DNA of 64,000 bases from Clostridiales bacterium (GCA_022508245.1 JAFLVO010000001.1:248001-312000); one strand, 5' to 3'. Positions 24,382 to 33,610 are shown, counted from the first letter of the stretch. Notes: generated by a model not told the origin, from the sequence alone. Made by a program: numbers and translations.

Positions 24382-25924
24382 AAGAACAGCCGCCTTTACC
24401 GCGGCGGCAAGCTTAATTTGCGCCCCGTTTGCATTTGCGGGCTGCGCAAACAAAGACGACACAGTAGTCCTCCGCGTTTGCAGCTGGGAAGAGTATATAG
24501 ACCTCGGCGACTGGGACAATGAGGAGCGCATAGATATTGAAAACCCGTTTGCAGACAACTCCGAGGACGGTATTTTCGGTGAAAACAGTATGGTTGACGA
24601 CTTTACAGAGTGGTTCAACGATAATCACGATTACAATATCAGGGTTGAATATTCCACCTTCGGAACAAATGAAGATTTGTACAACCGTTTAAGCTTGGGC
24701 GACGTGTACGATTTGGTATGTCCGTCCGACTATATGATAATGAAGCTTTTGAGCGAAAACGCATGCGTTGAGTATTCCGACGGGTTCTGGAATTTAGACA
24801 ATGAGGAAAATTATTATGCAAACTACGTTTCAAGGTATATAGACGGTGATGATGACAGCGTCTATAATCAGCCCGAATATGATTGGCACAAGAAAGCCGC
24901 CTGTTATATGTGGGGAACGACGGGGCTTGTGTACAACCCCGAAAGCGTTGAGGACGAGGCGGACGTTTCGACTTGGAAAATGCTTTTAAATTCCAACTAT
25001 AAGCGTCAGGTCACAATAAAGGACAACGTGCGCGACGCATACTTTGCCGCCCTCGGCATAGTCTATAACGATTTGCTTACCGACAGCGAAATAACTTCCG
25101 ATATGCGCGCTTCGCTTATGAACGACGTCAGCGCAGACGCAATTTCGGCGGCAGAGGACGTTTTAAAGCAAATTAAGGAAAATGTGTACTCATTTGAAAC
25201 CGACTCGGGCAAAGCCGATATGGTGACGGGCAAGGTGGTTGCGAACTTCCAGTGGTCGGGCGACGCTGTCTATATAATGGACGAGGCGGAGGGCGACGGA
25301 ACGGAGCTGTGGTATTCCGTACCGGACGAGTGCGCAAATCTTTGGTTTGACGGTTGGGTTATGCTTAAAAAGGGTATAGGTAATGACCCAAAGAAGCAAG
25401 AGGCGGCAGAGGCGTTTGTAAACTTTCTGTCAAGACCGGACAACGCCGTAAGGAATATGTACTACATAGGCTATACCTCGGCTATTTCGGGCAACAGCGA
25501 ATGCAGTACCGTGTTCGATTATATGGAGTGGAACTACGGCGTGGAGGACGATATATCCGAAGAGGATGTCTATGAATACGATTTAAGCTATTTCTTCGGC
25601 GAAGAAACCTATCTCTCTGCGGACATATCGCTGTTCGGATTTGACGGAGATAAAATAAACAGAGGCAGACAGCTCTTTGCGCAGTACCCGCCTGAAAACG
25701 TAATCGAGCGCAGTGTAGTAATGCTCGACTTCGGCGACAAGCTTGCAGATTTGAACCAGATGTGGATAAACGTAAGGTGCTTCGACGTCAGTGATATATC
25801 TCCCGTAACGATTGGCGTGACCGCGGGCGTAATAGTGCTTGCCGCTGCGGCAATATGCCTCTACTCGTTCAGATATAAAATATTTATAACGGGCAAACCC
25901 AAGAAAGGTTACAGAAAAGTTTAA
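24368..25924 (+). CDS. potD: Polyamine-binding lipoprotein PotD with extra C-terminal membrane anchor
   Basis: The substrate-binding component of the polyamine importer. A signal peptide ends in a lipobox, AFAGC (Cys26), then a periplasmic-binding-protein fold follows that begins VVLRVCSWEEYIDLGDW and carries the acidic and aromatic residues common in polyamine pockets (WGTTGLVYN, FQWSGDAVYIM, WFDGWVMLKKG). At 518 residues it is about 150 longer than ordinary PotD. An acidic insert lies between about 35 and 60. The C terminus holds a hydrophobic segment (about 478-499) followed by a basic tail, a second membrane anchor that standard PotD proteins lack. Confidence 0.93.
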   Translation: MKKLKRTAAFTAAASLICAPFAFAGCANKDDTVVLRVCSWEEYIDLGDWDNEERIDIENPFADNSEDGIFGENSMVDDFTEWFNDNHDYNIRVEYSTFGTNEDLYNRLSLGDVYDLVCPSDYMIMKLLSENACVEYSDGFWNLDNEENYYANYVSRYIDGDDDSVYNQPEYDWHKKAACYMWGTTGLVYNPESVEDEADVSTWKMLLNSNYKRQVTIKDNVRDAYFAALGIVYNDLLTDSEITSDMRASLMNDVSADAISAAEDVLKQIKENVYSFETDSGKADMVTGKVVANFQWSGDAVYIMDEAEGDGTELWYSVPDECANLWFDGWVMLKKGIGNDPKKQEAAEAFVNFLSRPDNAVRNMYYIGYTSAISGNSECSTVFDYMEWNYGVEDDISEEDVYEYDLSYFFGEETYLSADISLFGFDGDKINRGRQLFAQYPPENVIERSVVMLDFGDKLADLNQMWINVRCFDVSDISPVTIGVTAGVIVLAAAAICLYSFRYKIFITGKPKKGYRKV

Positions 25925-25935
25925 TAAATTACTTA

Positions 25936-25968
25936 AAATCGGACGGTATAACCCGTCCGATTTTTATT
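25936..25968 (+). terminator. Terminator of the potABCD operon
   Basis: The stem AAATCGGACGG / CCGTCCGATTT with a short loop and T-rich tail, 12 bp past the potD stop. Confidence 0.9.
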
Positions 25969-25978
25969 TGCCCGATAT

Positions 25979-26013
25979 AAATAAGCCGCCGTGCATTAAG
26001 CACGGCGGCTTTA
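25979..26013 (-). terminator. Terminator of the PFOR gene
   Basis: A perfect 12-bp stem AAGCCGCCGTGC / GCACGGCGGCTT with a 5-nt loop, just past the PFOR stop on the minus strand. Confidence 0.85.
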
Positions 26014-26029
26014 AGTTTAAGCTATATTA

Positions 26030-29000
26030 TTATTTGCCTGCGAGCTTTTTGTAGCCTTCAAGTCTTGCCTTTGCCGATTCTTCGGTCTGCTTGAAGAGCT
26101 CGTTGGCAACTTCTGCACCCTGCGTCTTAACGAGGGAAGCGTATCTCGTTTCGCCTGCAAGGAACGCCTGATAGTCGCCCGTCGGGTCTTTGGAGTCGAG
26201 AGTGAATACCTCACCTTCGGGGTTGTATCTGTAAAGCTGCCAGTAACCGCAGTTAACAGCCTCTTTCTCTTCGAGCTGGCTCTTTGCCATATTGATACCG
26301 TGGTTGATACAAGGAGCGTAGCAAATGATGAGCGAAGGTCCGTGATAAGCCTCTGCCTCGGTGAGGGCTTTAAGAAGTTGAGCGGGATCGGAACCCATAG
26401 CGCACTGTGCAACATAAACGTAGCCGTACGATTTAGCAATCATGCCGAGGTCCTTCTTCTTAACTCTCTTGCCCGCGGAAGCAAATTTAGCAACAGCGCC
26501 GATATTCGTCGCTTTACTTGCCTGACCGCCCGTGTTGGAGTAAACCTCGGTGTCGAGAACAAGAATATTTACATCCTCGCCGCTTGCAAGTACGTGGTCG
26601 AGACCACCGTAGCCGATGTCGTATGCCCAGCCGTCGCCGCCGAATATCCAAATGGATTTCTTGGCAAGGCAGTCTTTGTCTGCAAGAATGTCTTTGCAAA
26701 GCTTGTTGCAATCACAAGTGCTGTTCTTGCAGCTTTCAAGGTGTTTAACAAGCTCTGCCGAAGCTTGCTTAGAAGCTTCTCTGTCGTCGAACGCAGCAAT
26801 ATAAGCCTTGCAAGTTTCCTTAACTGCTTCGTTTTTAGTTGTTTCGGCAAGCTTCTCTACCTTAGCCTTGACTGCATTTCTTCTTGCTGTGTAAGCAAGG
26901 TTCATGCCGTAGCCGAATTCCGCGTTATCTTCAAAGAGGGAGTTAGCCCAAGCGGGACCGCGACCCTGCTTATTGGTGGTGTAGGGGCATGTAGGCGAAG
27001 AACCGCCGTAGATGGAAGAGCAGCCCGTTGCGTTTGCAATAACCATATCTTCGCCGAAGAGCTGGGTAACAACCTTAACGTAAGGTGTCTCGCCGCAGCC
27101 TGCGCAAGCGCCCGAGAACTCAAAGAGGGGAGTAGCGAACTGGCAACCTTTTACGGTGTTCTTCTTGAACTTGGAAGTATCAACTTCGGGAAGCTCAACA
27201 GCATAATCCCAGTTCTTGTCCTCGCCCTTTTCAAGCGACTCTGCAAGAGGAATCATCTTGATAGCTCCGCCGTCCTTTACGGGGCAAACGGTAGCGCACA
27301 CGCCGCAACCCATACAGTCGAGGGGTGAAACCTGCATCTTGTAGCTGTAGCCGGGCAAGCCGATAGCTGCCTTGGTCTTGAGCGTTGAAGGCTTCTTTTC
27401 GCCGTCAGCAATAAGAGCGGGTCTTAAGCATGCGTGAGGGCATACGAACGAGCAGTTGCCGCACTGTACGCACTTTGCAATGTCGATTTCGGGAACGAGA
27501 ACGGCAACACCGCGCTTTTCGTACTTGGTGGTACCGGTGGGAACGTGTCCGTCTGCATTGAACTGCGAGGACTTAAGCTCGTCACCCTTTAAGTAGAGAA
27601 TGGGCTTAACTATCTCCTGATAGTAAGCGTTGTCCGCGCCCTTAATCATAGCCGCGCCCTTCTTTGCATTAGCCCAAGCTTCGGGAACGTTGATTTTTAC
27701 AAGGTTGTCGCCTGCAGCCGCGTCGATAGCGTTGTAGTTCATCTGAACGACAGCGTCGCCCTTTCTGCCGAACGTCTTTTTAGCCATGTACTTCATGTAT
27801 TCAATGGCTTTGTCGTAGGGCATTATCTGTGGATTAACACGGAAGAACGCCGACTGTAAAATAGTATTGGTTCTGCCTCTCAAGCCGAGCTCTGCGGCAA
27901 TCTTGATAGCGTCTATAACGTAGAGGTTGATGTGCTTTTTAGCAATATCCTTCTTAACCTTTGCGGGAAGGAATTCTTCCAAAGCCTCAACCGTAGTTGC
28001 GCTTGTATTGATAAGGAACGTGCCGCCTTCCTTGATGTCGCCCGTCATATCGTAGCGGGTAATGTAGGAGGGATTGGAGCACTGAACGAAATCGGCGGAG
28101 TCGATTAAATATTCAGACTGAATGGGGGTATCGCCGAAACGGAGGTGAGAAACGGTGATGCCGCCCGATTTCTTGGAATCGTAGAAGAAGTACGCCTGTG
28201 CGTGCTTATCTGTGTGGTCGCCGATAATTTTAATGGAGTTCTTGTTTGCGCCTACCGTACCGTCGGAGCCCAAGCCGTAGAACTTGCAGCTTGTCGAGCC
28301 CTCGGGAGCGGCGTCGAACTTTTGCGAGAAGTCAAGCGAAGAGTTGGTAATATCTTCGTAAATACCGATAGTGAAATGGTTTTTGGGTTCCTTCTTTTCA
28401 AGGTTTTTATATACCGCAAGAACCATCGAAGGGGTAAATTCTTTTGAACCGAGACCGTATCTGCCGCCTACAACCTTAATTTTGGTTATGCCCTTTTCAA
28501 GGAGTGCGGAGCAAACGTCAAGGTATAAAGGTTCGCCGAGCGAGCCGGGTTCCTTGGTTCTGTCGAGAACGGCAATCTTTTTAACGGTTGCGGGAAGTGC
28601 GTTTATGAACGCGTCTGCAACGAAGGGGCGGTAGAGGCGAACCTTTACAAGACCGTACTTCTTGCCCATCGTGTTGAGCTTGTTGATGGACTCTTCGATA
28701 GTGCCGCAACCCGAACCCATACAAACGATAACCTTGTCCGCATCGGGAGCGCCAACGTAGTCGAAGAGGTGGTAGCTTCTGCCGCATTTAGCCGAAACAA
28801 CGTCCATCATCTTCTGAACGATAGCGGGAGTGGCCGCATAATAGCTGTTGGCAGTCTCTCTGTTCTGGAAGTACGTATCGCCGTTCTGAGCGGTACCCTT
28901 CTGAATAGGATGCTCGGGGTTGAGCGCGCGGGACTTGAAGTCTGCAATGTCCTCTGCAATTCCGAGTTCGTCGCAGATATCTCTTATTTCTTTGTAGTCG

Positions 29001-29563
29001 TCTGCCTCGTCCCAAACGTCGATTTTAGCAACCTCGTGCGAAGTTCTGAAACCGTCGAAGAAGTTGATGAAAGGAACTCTTGATTTGAGGGTGGAGAGAT
29101 GCGCAACGAGCGCAAGGTCCATAACTTCCTGAACGGAAGAGTCGCAAATCATAGCAAAGCCAGTTTGACGGCAAGCCATAACATCGGCATGGTCACCGAA
29201 GATGTTGAGTGAGTGAGCGGCAAGTGCACGTGCCGAAACGTGCATAACCATAGGCATAAGCTCGCCCGAAATTTTGTACATATTGGGGATCATCAATAAA
29301 AGTCCCTGAGATGCCGTATATGTACTTGTAAGAGCGCCTGCGCAAAGCGAACCGTGAACTGCGCCTGCAGCGCCGCCTTCCGACTGCATTTCTGCAATCT
29401 TAACCTTCTGACCCCACATGTTGGTTCTGCCTGCGGTTGCCCACTCGTCCGCAACTTCCGCCATAGGCGAAGAGGGGGTAATGGGATAAATTGCCGCTAC
29501 TTCCGAAAAGGCGTACGCAACATGGCTTGCGGCGGTATTACCGTCGATAGTCAACTTTTTCAT
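26030..29563 (-). CDS. nifJ: Pyruvate:ferredoxin oxidoreductase, single chain
   Basis: Oxidises pyruvate to acetyl-CoA and CO2 with electrons to ferredoxin or flavodoxin, a central step of anaerobic fermentation. The 1177 residues have the full fused layout: N-terminal pyrimidine-binding domain (AYAFSEVAAIYPITPSSPMA), the EKR and transketolase-C-like region, a 2x[4Fe-4S] ferredoxin domain with CVQCGNCSFVCPHAC and CMGCGVCATVCP (about residues 690-770), and the C-terminal thiamine-diphosphate domain (GCAGCGETPYVK, ATGCSSIYGGS, IFGGDGWAYDIGYGGLDHVL). The ATG at 29563 follows GGAGG, whereas a longer in-frame start would extend past the predicted transcription start region. It is a single-gene unit with an operator-like palindrome at its transcription start. 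Confidence 0.97.
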   Translation of the reverse strand: MKKLTIDGNTAASHVAYAFSEVAAIYPITPSSPMAEVADEWATAGRTNMWGQKVKIAEMQSEGGAAGAVHGSLCAGALTSTYTASQGLLLMIPNMYKISGELMPMVMHVSARALAAHSLNIFGDHADVMACRQTGFAMICDSSVQEVMDLALVAHLSTLKSRVPFINFFDGFRTSHEVAKIDVWDEADDYKEIRDICDELGIAEDIADFKSRALNPEHPIQKGTAQNGDTYFQNRETANSYYAATPAIVQKMMDVVSAKCGRSYHLFDYVGAPDADKVIVCMGSGCGTIEESINKLNTMGKKYGLVKVRLYRPFVADAFINALPATVKKIAVLDRTKEPGSLGEPLYLDVCSALLEKGITKIKVVGGRYGLGSKEFTPSMVLAVYKNLEKKEPKNHFTIGIYEDITNSSLDFSQKFDAAPEGSTSCKFYGLGSDGTVGANKNSIKIIGDHTDKHAQAYFFYDSKKSGGITVSHLRFGDTPIQSEYLIDSADFVQCSNPSYITRYDMTGDIKEGGTFLINTSATTVEALEEFLPAKVKKDIAKKHINLYVIDAIKIAAELGLRGRTNTILQSAFFRVNPQIMPYDKAIEYMKYMAKKTFGRKGDAVVQMNYNAIDAAAGDNLVKINVPEAWANAKKGAAMIKGADNAYYQEIVKPILYLKGDELKSSQFNADGHVPTGTTKYEKRGVAVLVPEIDIAKCVQCGNCSFVCPHACLRPALIADGEKKPSTLKTKAAIGLPGYSYKMQVSPLDCMGCGVCATVCPVKDGGAIKMIPLAESLEKGEDKNWDYAVELPEVDTSKFKKNTVKGCQFATPLFEFSGACAGCGETPYVKVVTQLFGEDMVIANATGCSSIYGGSSPTCPYTTNKQGRGPAWANSLFEDNAEFGYGMNLAYTARRNAVKAKVEKLAETTKNEAVKETCKAYIAAFDDREASKQASAELVKHLESCKNSTCDCNKLCKDILADKDCLAKKSIWIFGGDGWAYDIGYGGLDHVLASGEDVNILVLDTEVYSNTGGQASKATNIGAVAKFASAGKRVKKKDLGMIAKSYGYVYVAQCAMGSDPAQLLKALTEAEAYHGPSLIICYAPCINHGINMAKSQLEEKEAVNCGYWQLYRYNPEGEVFTLDSKDPTGDYQAFLAGETRYASLVKTQGAEVANELFKQTEESAKARLEGYKKLAGK

Positions 29564-29603
29564 CAAAAAACCTCCGTTTTTAAATATATTATTTTTAACA
29601 TTG

Positions 29604-29621
29604 TGTGCAACGATTTGCACA
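29604..29621. promoter_or_regulatory. Palindrome at the PFOR transcription start
   Basis: An 18-bp inverted repeat TGTGCAA-nnnn-TTGCACA. With the promoter at 29628-29656 its upstream edge coincides with the predicted +1, a usual position for a repressor site. An RNA hairpin role is also possible. Confidence 0.55.
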
Positions 29622-29627
29622 TCTTTA

Positions 29628-29656
29628 AGTATAATTCATTATTATATAAAAGTCAA
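29628..29656 (-). promoter_or_regulatory. PFOR promoter
   Basis: TTGACT (29651-29656) and TATACT (29628-29633), 17-bp spacer, on the minus strand. Confidence 0.8.
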
Positions 29657-29759
29657 TATTCAAATTGATGTTTTTGATAAAATTAAGTGTATTTTTATCG
29701 AATTTTTTATACTATTTTAAAAATTTTAAATTCCTTTTACGGTAAAACCCGTTATTTTG

Positions 29760-29788
29760 TTGTAAAAACCCGCCGCATTTGATATAAT
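29760..29788 (+). promoter_or_regulatory. ecfA-ecfT-truA promoter
   Basis: TTGTAA (29760-29765) and TATAAT (29783-29788) with a 17-bp spacer, 26 bp before the ATG of the fused EcfA gene. Confidence 0.75.
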
Positions 29789-29813
29789 CTAGAAAGATTT
29801 TTCGCGGTGCAGT

Positions 29814-31643
29814 ATGGAAAAAGATAACGAAGAATATATAATTAAGTGCGAAAATTTAAAATTTACCTATGCGGGCGCAAAGCAGCCCGCGCTTTGCGGT
29901 GTAAATTTAGAGGTAAAGCGCGGCGAATTTTTGTCGGTTGTAGGTCATAACGGCAGCGGAAAATCGACGCTTGCAAGGCTTTTAAACGGGCTTTTAGAGG
30001 CGGAAAGCGGCAAAGTTTCTGTTCTCGGCATGGACATAAGCGAGGGCAACAACGCCGTAGAGATACGGAAGAGCGTGGGTATGGTTTTCCAGAATCCGGA
30101 CAACCAGATGGTTGCTTCGATAGTGGAGGACGATATTGCGTTCGGTCCCGAAAACATAGGTATAGAGCGCGAAGAGATAGGCAGAAGAATTGCTTGGGCT
30201 TTGGACGCAGTAGGGATGCAGGAGTTTAAGGAAACAACACCTTCGCGGCTGTCCGGCGGACAAAAGCAGCGCATAGCTGTCGCAGGCGTTCTTGCAATGA
30301 AGCCGCAAATTTTAATCTTGGATGAATCCACCGCCATGCTTGACCCCAAAGGCAGACGCGAGGTAACCGACGTAATTTGCCGTCTAAACAAAGAAGAGGG
30401 CATGACGGTAATACTCATTACCCACTTTATGGAAGAAGCACTCCTTGCCGACAGATGCATAGTGATGAACAGGGGCGAGATAGTACTTTCGGGTACTCCC
30501 GAGAAAATTTTCGAAAGCGGCAACGAGCTTGAAACCTATAATCTTGCACTTCCCAGGATCAGCAAAATTGCCAACAGTTTACGAGCTGCGGGAATGGAAA
30601 TTAAGGACGTCCTGCGCCCTGAACAGCTTGCCGAAGAAATTTCAAAAAACTTCGTTAAACGCGGCATAGTAGTGGGGCAATTTAAGAAATATCCAATTAA
30701 AGACGATATAAAAAGCGGCGATTGGGATATTGAAATTAAAGATTTAACATACACCTATTCCAAAAAATCCCCCTTTGCGGCAAAGGCTTTAAAGGGCGTG
30801 GATTTAAGTATTAAAGAGGGCGAATTTTTCGGAATTATCGGACATACGGGTAGCGGAAAGTCAACCCTTATCCAACACCTCAACGCACTCATAAAGCTTC
30901 CTCAGGTTGAGAAAAGATACCGCAAGCCCAAGGCAAAAAAAGGTATGCCGCCACCCGTTATTTCAAGTATATCAGTGGGGCAATTTGATTTAGGCGATAA
31001 AAAATGCAAGTTTAAAGAGCTTCGCGCAAGCGTGGGCATGGTGTTTCAATATCCCGAGTATCAGCTCTTTGCCGACAGCGTTTTTGCGGATGTTGCGTTC
31101 GGGTTGAAAAACTTTAAAAAGGGTCTTTCCGACGAAGAGGTTGAAAGGGCTGTAAAAGAGAGTCTTGAAGTCGTAGGGCTCGACTACGACGAAGTAAAGG
31201 ACAAGTCCCCATTTGACCTCTCCGGCGGACAAAAGAGAAGAGTAGCAATAGCGGGAGTTATCGTAACCAAACCGCAGATACTCGTTCTCGACGAACCCGC
31301 GGCAGGGCTTGACCCCAAGGGCAAGGACGAAATAATGGAGCTACTCCACAAGCTCCACAGAGAGTGGTGTAAGACAGTAATAATCGTCTCTCACGACATG
31401 GACGAAGTTGCCGACAACTGCACCAAAGCCGCGGTCTTGTCGGACGGGAAAATTTTTGCATGCGACTATCCCGAAAGACTCTTCGCCCGCTCAAACGAGC
31501 TCATATCTCTCGGACTCGATATCCCGCTCACCGCAAAGATTTCGAACTGCTTAAAGAAGCAGGGAATGGAAGTCAATAGCGACTGCACGGTTGAAGGGTT
31601 TGCAAATGCAATAATAGAGCTTTACGGAGGTCGAAATGCTTAA
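29814..31643 (+). CDS. Fused energy-coupling factor ATPase EcfA1-EcfA2
   Basis: A 609-residue protein with two complete ABC ATPase domains in one chain. Domain 1 (about 8-285) has Walker A GHNGSGKSTLARL, signature LSGGQKQRIAVAG and Walker B LILDESTAMLDPKG. Domain 2 (about 302-600) has GHTGSGKSTLIQHL, LSGGQKRRVAIAG and LVLDEPAAGLDPKG. The first has the EcfA1-like ESTAMLD, the second the EcfA2-like EPAAGLD. In most Bacillota these are two genes, ecfA1 and ecfA2, next to ecfT and truA. Here the order is kept but the two are joined by a linker at about 286-301. The module powers uptake of vitamins by interchangeable S components. The ecfT start overlaps the 3' end by 8 nt. Confidence 0.93.
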   Translation: MEKDNEEYIIKCENLKFTYAGAKQPALCGVNLEVKRGEFLSVVGHNGSGKSTLARLLNGLLEAESGKVSVLGMDISEGNNAVEIRKSVGMVFQNPDNQMVASIVEDDIAFGPENIGIEREEIGRRIAWALDAVGMQEFKETTPSRLSGGQKQRIAVAGVLAMKPQILILDESTAMLDPKGRREVTDVICRLNKEEGMTVILITHFMEEALLADRCIVMNRGEIVLSGTPEKIFESGNELETYNLALPRISKIANSLRAAGMEIKDVLRPEQLAEEISKNFVKRGIVVGQFKKYPIKDDIKSGDWDIEIKDLTYTYSKKSPFAAKALKGVDLSIKEGEFFGIIGHTGSGKSTLIQHLNALIKLPQVEKRYRKPKAKKGMPPPVISSISVGQFDLGDKKCKFKELRASVGMVFQYPEYQLFADSVFADVAFGLKNFKKGLSDEEVERAVKESLEVVGLDYDEVKDKSPFDLSGGQKRRVAIAGVIVTKPQILVLDEPAAGLDPKGKDEIMELLHKLHREWCKTVIIVSHDMDEVADNCTKAAVLSDGKIFACDYPERLFARSNELISLGLDIPLTAKISNCLKKQGMEVNSDCTVEGFANAIIELYGGRNA

Positions 31644-32484
31644 CGACGTAACCTTCGGACAGTTCTATCCCACAAAATCCTTTGTACACAAGTTGGACCC
31701 GAGGATGAAGCTGCTTGCACTCATAGCCTATATTGTGCTATTATTCTGTGCAGACAACTTTTATTCCCTCCTTGCGTGCGCAATCGTACTTTTCGCGGCA
31801 ATAATAGCCTCCCGTGTGCCATTTGGCAGGGTTTTAAAATCGGTAAAAGCCATAATTTTTATTTTGATTTTTACTTCCGTACTCAATTTATTTTTTCACG
31901 GAGGCGACCACCTGTTGTGGCAGTGGAAATTTATAAAAATCTACCAAGAGGGTGTAATTTTTGCGGTATTTCTAATTTTAAGACTGTTTTTCCTTGTAAT
32001 GGGCTCGTCTGTTTTGACGCTTACAACTACACCCGTAGCGCTTACCGACGGAATCGAAAGTCTCTTAACTCCATTAAAATGGATACGCTTCCCCGTTCAC
32101 GAGCTTGCGCTTATAATGTCAATTGCGCTCCGCTTTATCCCCACGCTGATTGATGAAACCAACCGAATAATTTCGGCTCAAAAGGCGCGCGGCGCGGACT
32201 TTGAAAGCGGAAATTTATTCAAGAGAATTAAGGCAATTATCCCCATACTTATACCACTGCTCATTTCTGCGTTCAGAAGGGCGGAGGAGCTTGGCGACGC
32301 AATGGACGCGCGCTGTTATTCCGGCTCAAAAAACCGAACCAAGTACAAAAAACTCAAATTCGGAATAAGAGATTTAGTTACCTTTCTCGTATTTGGCGCA
32401 CTGATTGCAGGGGTGGTGCTCTTAAATATTTACTGCTTTCAGATTTGTCCTCAAATTTACGAATTTGTGATAGTGGTGCGTTAA
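31636..32484 (+). CDS. ecfT: Energy-coupling factor transmembrane protein EcfT
   Basis: The membrane scaffold linking the EcfA ATPases to vitamin-binding S components. A 282-residue protein with five to six hydrophobic segments. It starts GQFYPTKSFVHKLDPRMKLL, the usual EcfT beginning, and has the two coupling-helix motifs with A-R-G (QKARGADFESG, about residues 180-190; and DAMDARCYSG, about 218-227). Its stop is 1 bp before truA. Confidence 0.95.
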   Translation: MLNDVTFGQFYPTKSFVHKLDPRMKLLALIAYIVLLFCADNFYSLLACAIVLFAAIIASRVPFGRVLKSVKAIIFILIFTSVLNLFFHGGDHLLWQWKFIKIYQEGVIFAVFLILRLFFLVMGSSVLTLTTTPVALTDGIESLLTPLKWIRFPVHELALIMSIALRFIPTLIDETNRIISAQKARGADFESGNLFKRIKAIIPILIPLLISAFRRAEELGDAMDARCYSGSKNRTKYKKLKFGIRDLVTFLVFGALIAGVVLLNIYCFQICPQIYEFVIVVR

Positions 32485-32485
32485 A

Positions 32486-33247
32486 ATGAGATATGCAATC
32501 AAAATTGCCTACGACGGCACGAACTACGGCGGATGGCAAATTCAGAAGAACAATAATTCCGTTCAGGCAGAAGTCGAAAAGGTCGCAAAAATAATTTTCG
32601 GCAAAAGGGTGTGCGTCATAGCCAGCGGAAGAACGGATAGCGGAGTCCACGCGGCGGCGCAGATTTGTCATTTCGATGCGGACACCTCTATTCCGCCCGA
32701 TAAAATTGCCGATGCATTCAATGCCTATCTTCCGACGGATATAAGCGTTTTGCAGTCCGCTTGCGCGCCTGAAAATTTCGACGCAACAAGAAGCGCAAAG
32801 AGAAAAACCTACTGTTATAAAATGTATCTCTCTCCACGCAGAAACCCACTAAAAGACAGGTATTCCGAGTGGATAAAATTTTCCGTTAATATTGCAAAAC
32901 TCAAGCATATTGCGGGGTGTTTTGAAGGTGTTCACGATTTTAAAGCCTATTGCAAGAGCAATTCTTCCATTAAAACTACCGTACGGGAAATTTACTCCGT
33001 GAACGTAAAAGTTACGGAGAAAGAGGGATTTACTGACGTCGAAATTTACGTTTGCGGCAACGGCTTTCTCTACAATATGGTCCGTACCATTGCAGGCACT
33101 ATGCTAGGCTATGCGGCAGGCTCCATATCCGAAGAAGAAGTCAAAAATTCCATTGAAAACTGCGACAGAAGCTGCGTAGGCAAAACCATGCCGGCGCACG
33201 GACTTACACTTGAAAGCGTTGATTACGGCGTTGATTTGTTCGGTTAA
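32486..33247 (+). CDS. truA: tRNA pseudouridine synthase A
   Basis: Makes pseudouridine at positions 38-40 of tRNA anticodon stems. The 253 residues include the catalytic aspartate in GRTDSGVHAAAQ (Asp51), the KRKTYCYKMY strand and the C-terminal FLYNMVRTIAGTMLGYA motif. The gene follows ecfT by 1 bp, the classical order downstream of the ribosomal protein operon, but rplM and rpsI do not follow here. Its TAA stop codon coincides with the left end of repeat R2. Confidence 0.97.
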   Translation: MRYAIKIAYDGTNYGGWQIQKNNNSVQAEVEKVAKIIFGKRVCVIASGRTDSGVHAAAQICHFDADTSIPPDKIADAFNAYLPTDISVLQSACAPENFDATRSAKRKTYCYKMYLSPRRNPLKDRYSEWIKFSVNIAKLKHIAGCFEGVHDFKAYCKSNSSIKTTVREIYSVNVKVTEKEGFTDVEIYVCGNGFLYNMVRTIAGTMLGYAAGSISEEEVKNSIENCDRSCVGKTMPAHGLTLESVDYGVDLFG

Positions 33248-33533
33248 CCACTGTCGACCCCAACATAATGCAATTTAATGGATAGATTTTGGCTTATACT
33301 TCGTTAAGCCCGCTTGCCGTACGTCGCTGTACGCCTGCGCGCCCTTGCCTTGTCTGATCTCAAAATTTGTCTCATAAAATCGCTTTGCGTTTAAGCGATG
33401 AAATTTGTAATGGATTTTGTGCGTGGTGACCGCAGGTGTATCAAACATACATCAAGGGCGCACCGCGCGAAAGACACACAAATAGCGCGCTTAAATGCGT
33501 TCTGTTGGGGTCGTCAGCGGTTACAGACGGTAA
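33245..33533. repeat. Inverted-repeat-bounded intergenic element R2
   Basis: About 290 bp bounded by imperfect inverted repeats of about 34 bp (33245-33279 against 33490-33533; common part CGACCCCAACA). Inside are a CGTAC-gtcgct-GTACG hairpin and segments alike to element R1 (about 33290-33345 and 33410-33480). The ends differ completely from those of R1. No open frame is shared by the two copies. The rest of the gap to 33610 holds only a TATAAT-like box at 33585-33590 for the next gene. Confidence 0.72.
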
Positions 33534-33610
33534 GTTTTTACAAGGTTTTCACAAAGCTATTTAAATTTATTCATTATGCACATATATAATAGAAAATAAG
33601 AGGGTACAAG

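Noticed and set aside
26300-27328. A 342-codon plus-strand frame
   Set aside because: It lies wholly antisense to the PFOR gene, has no family resemblance and arises from PFOR codon bias.
29604-29621. The palindrome before PFOR as a Rex site
   Set aside because: The half-site TGTGCAA does not match the Rex half-site TTGTTAA or TTGTGAA in register. It is reported only as operator-like.
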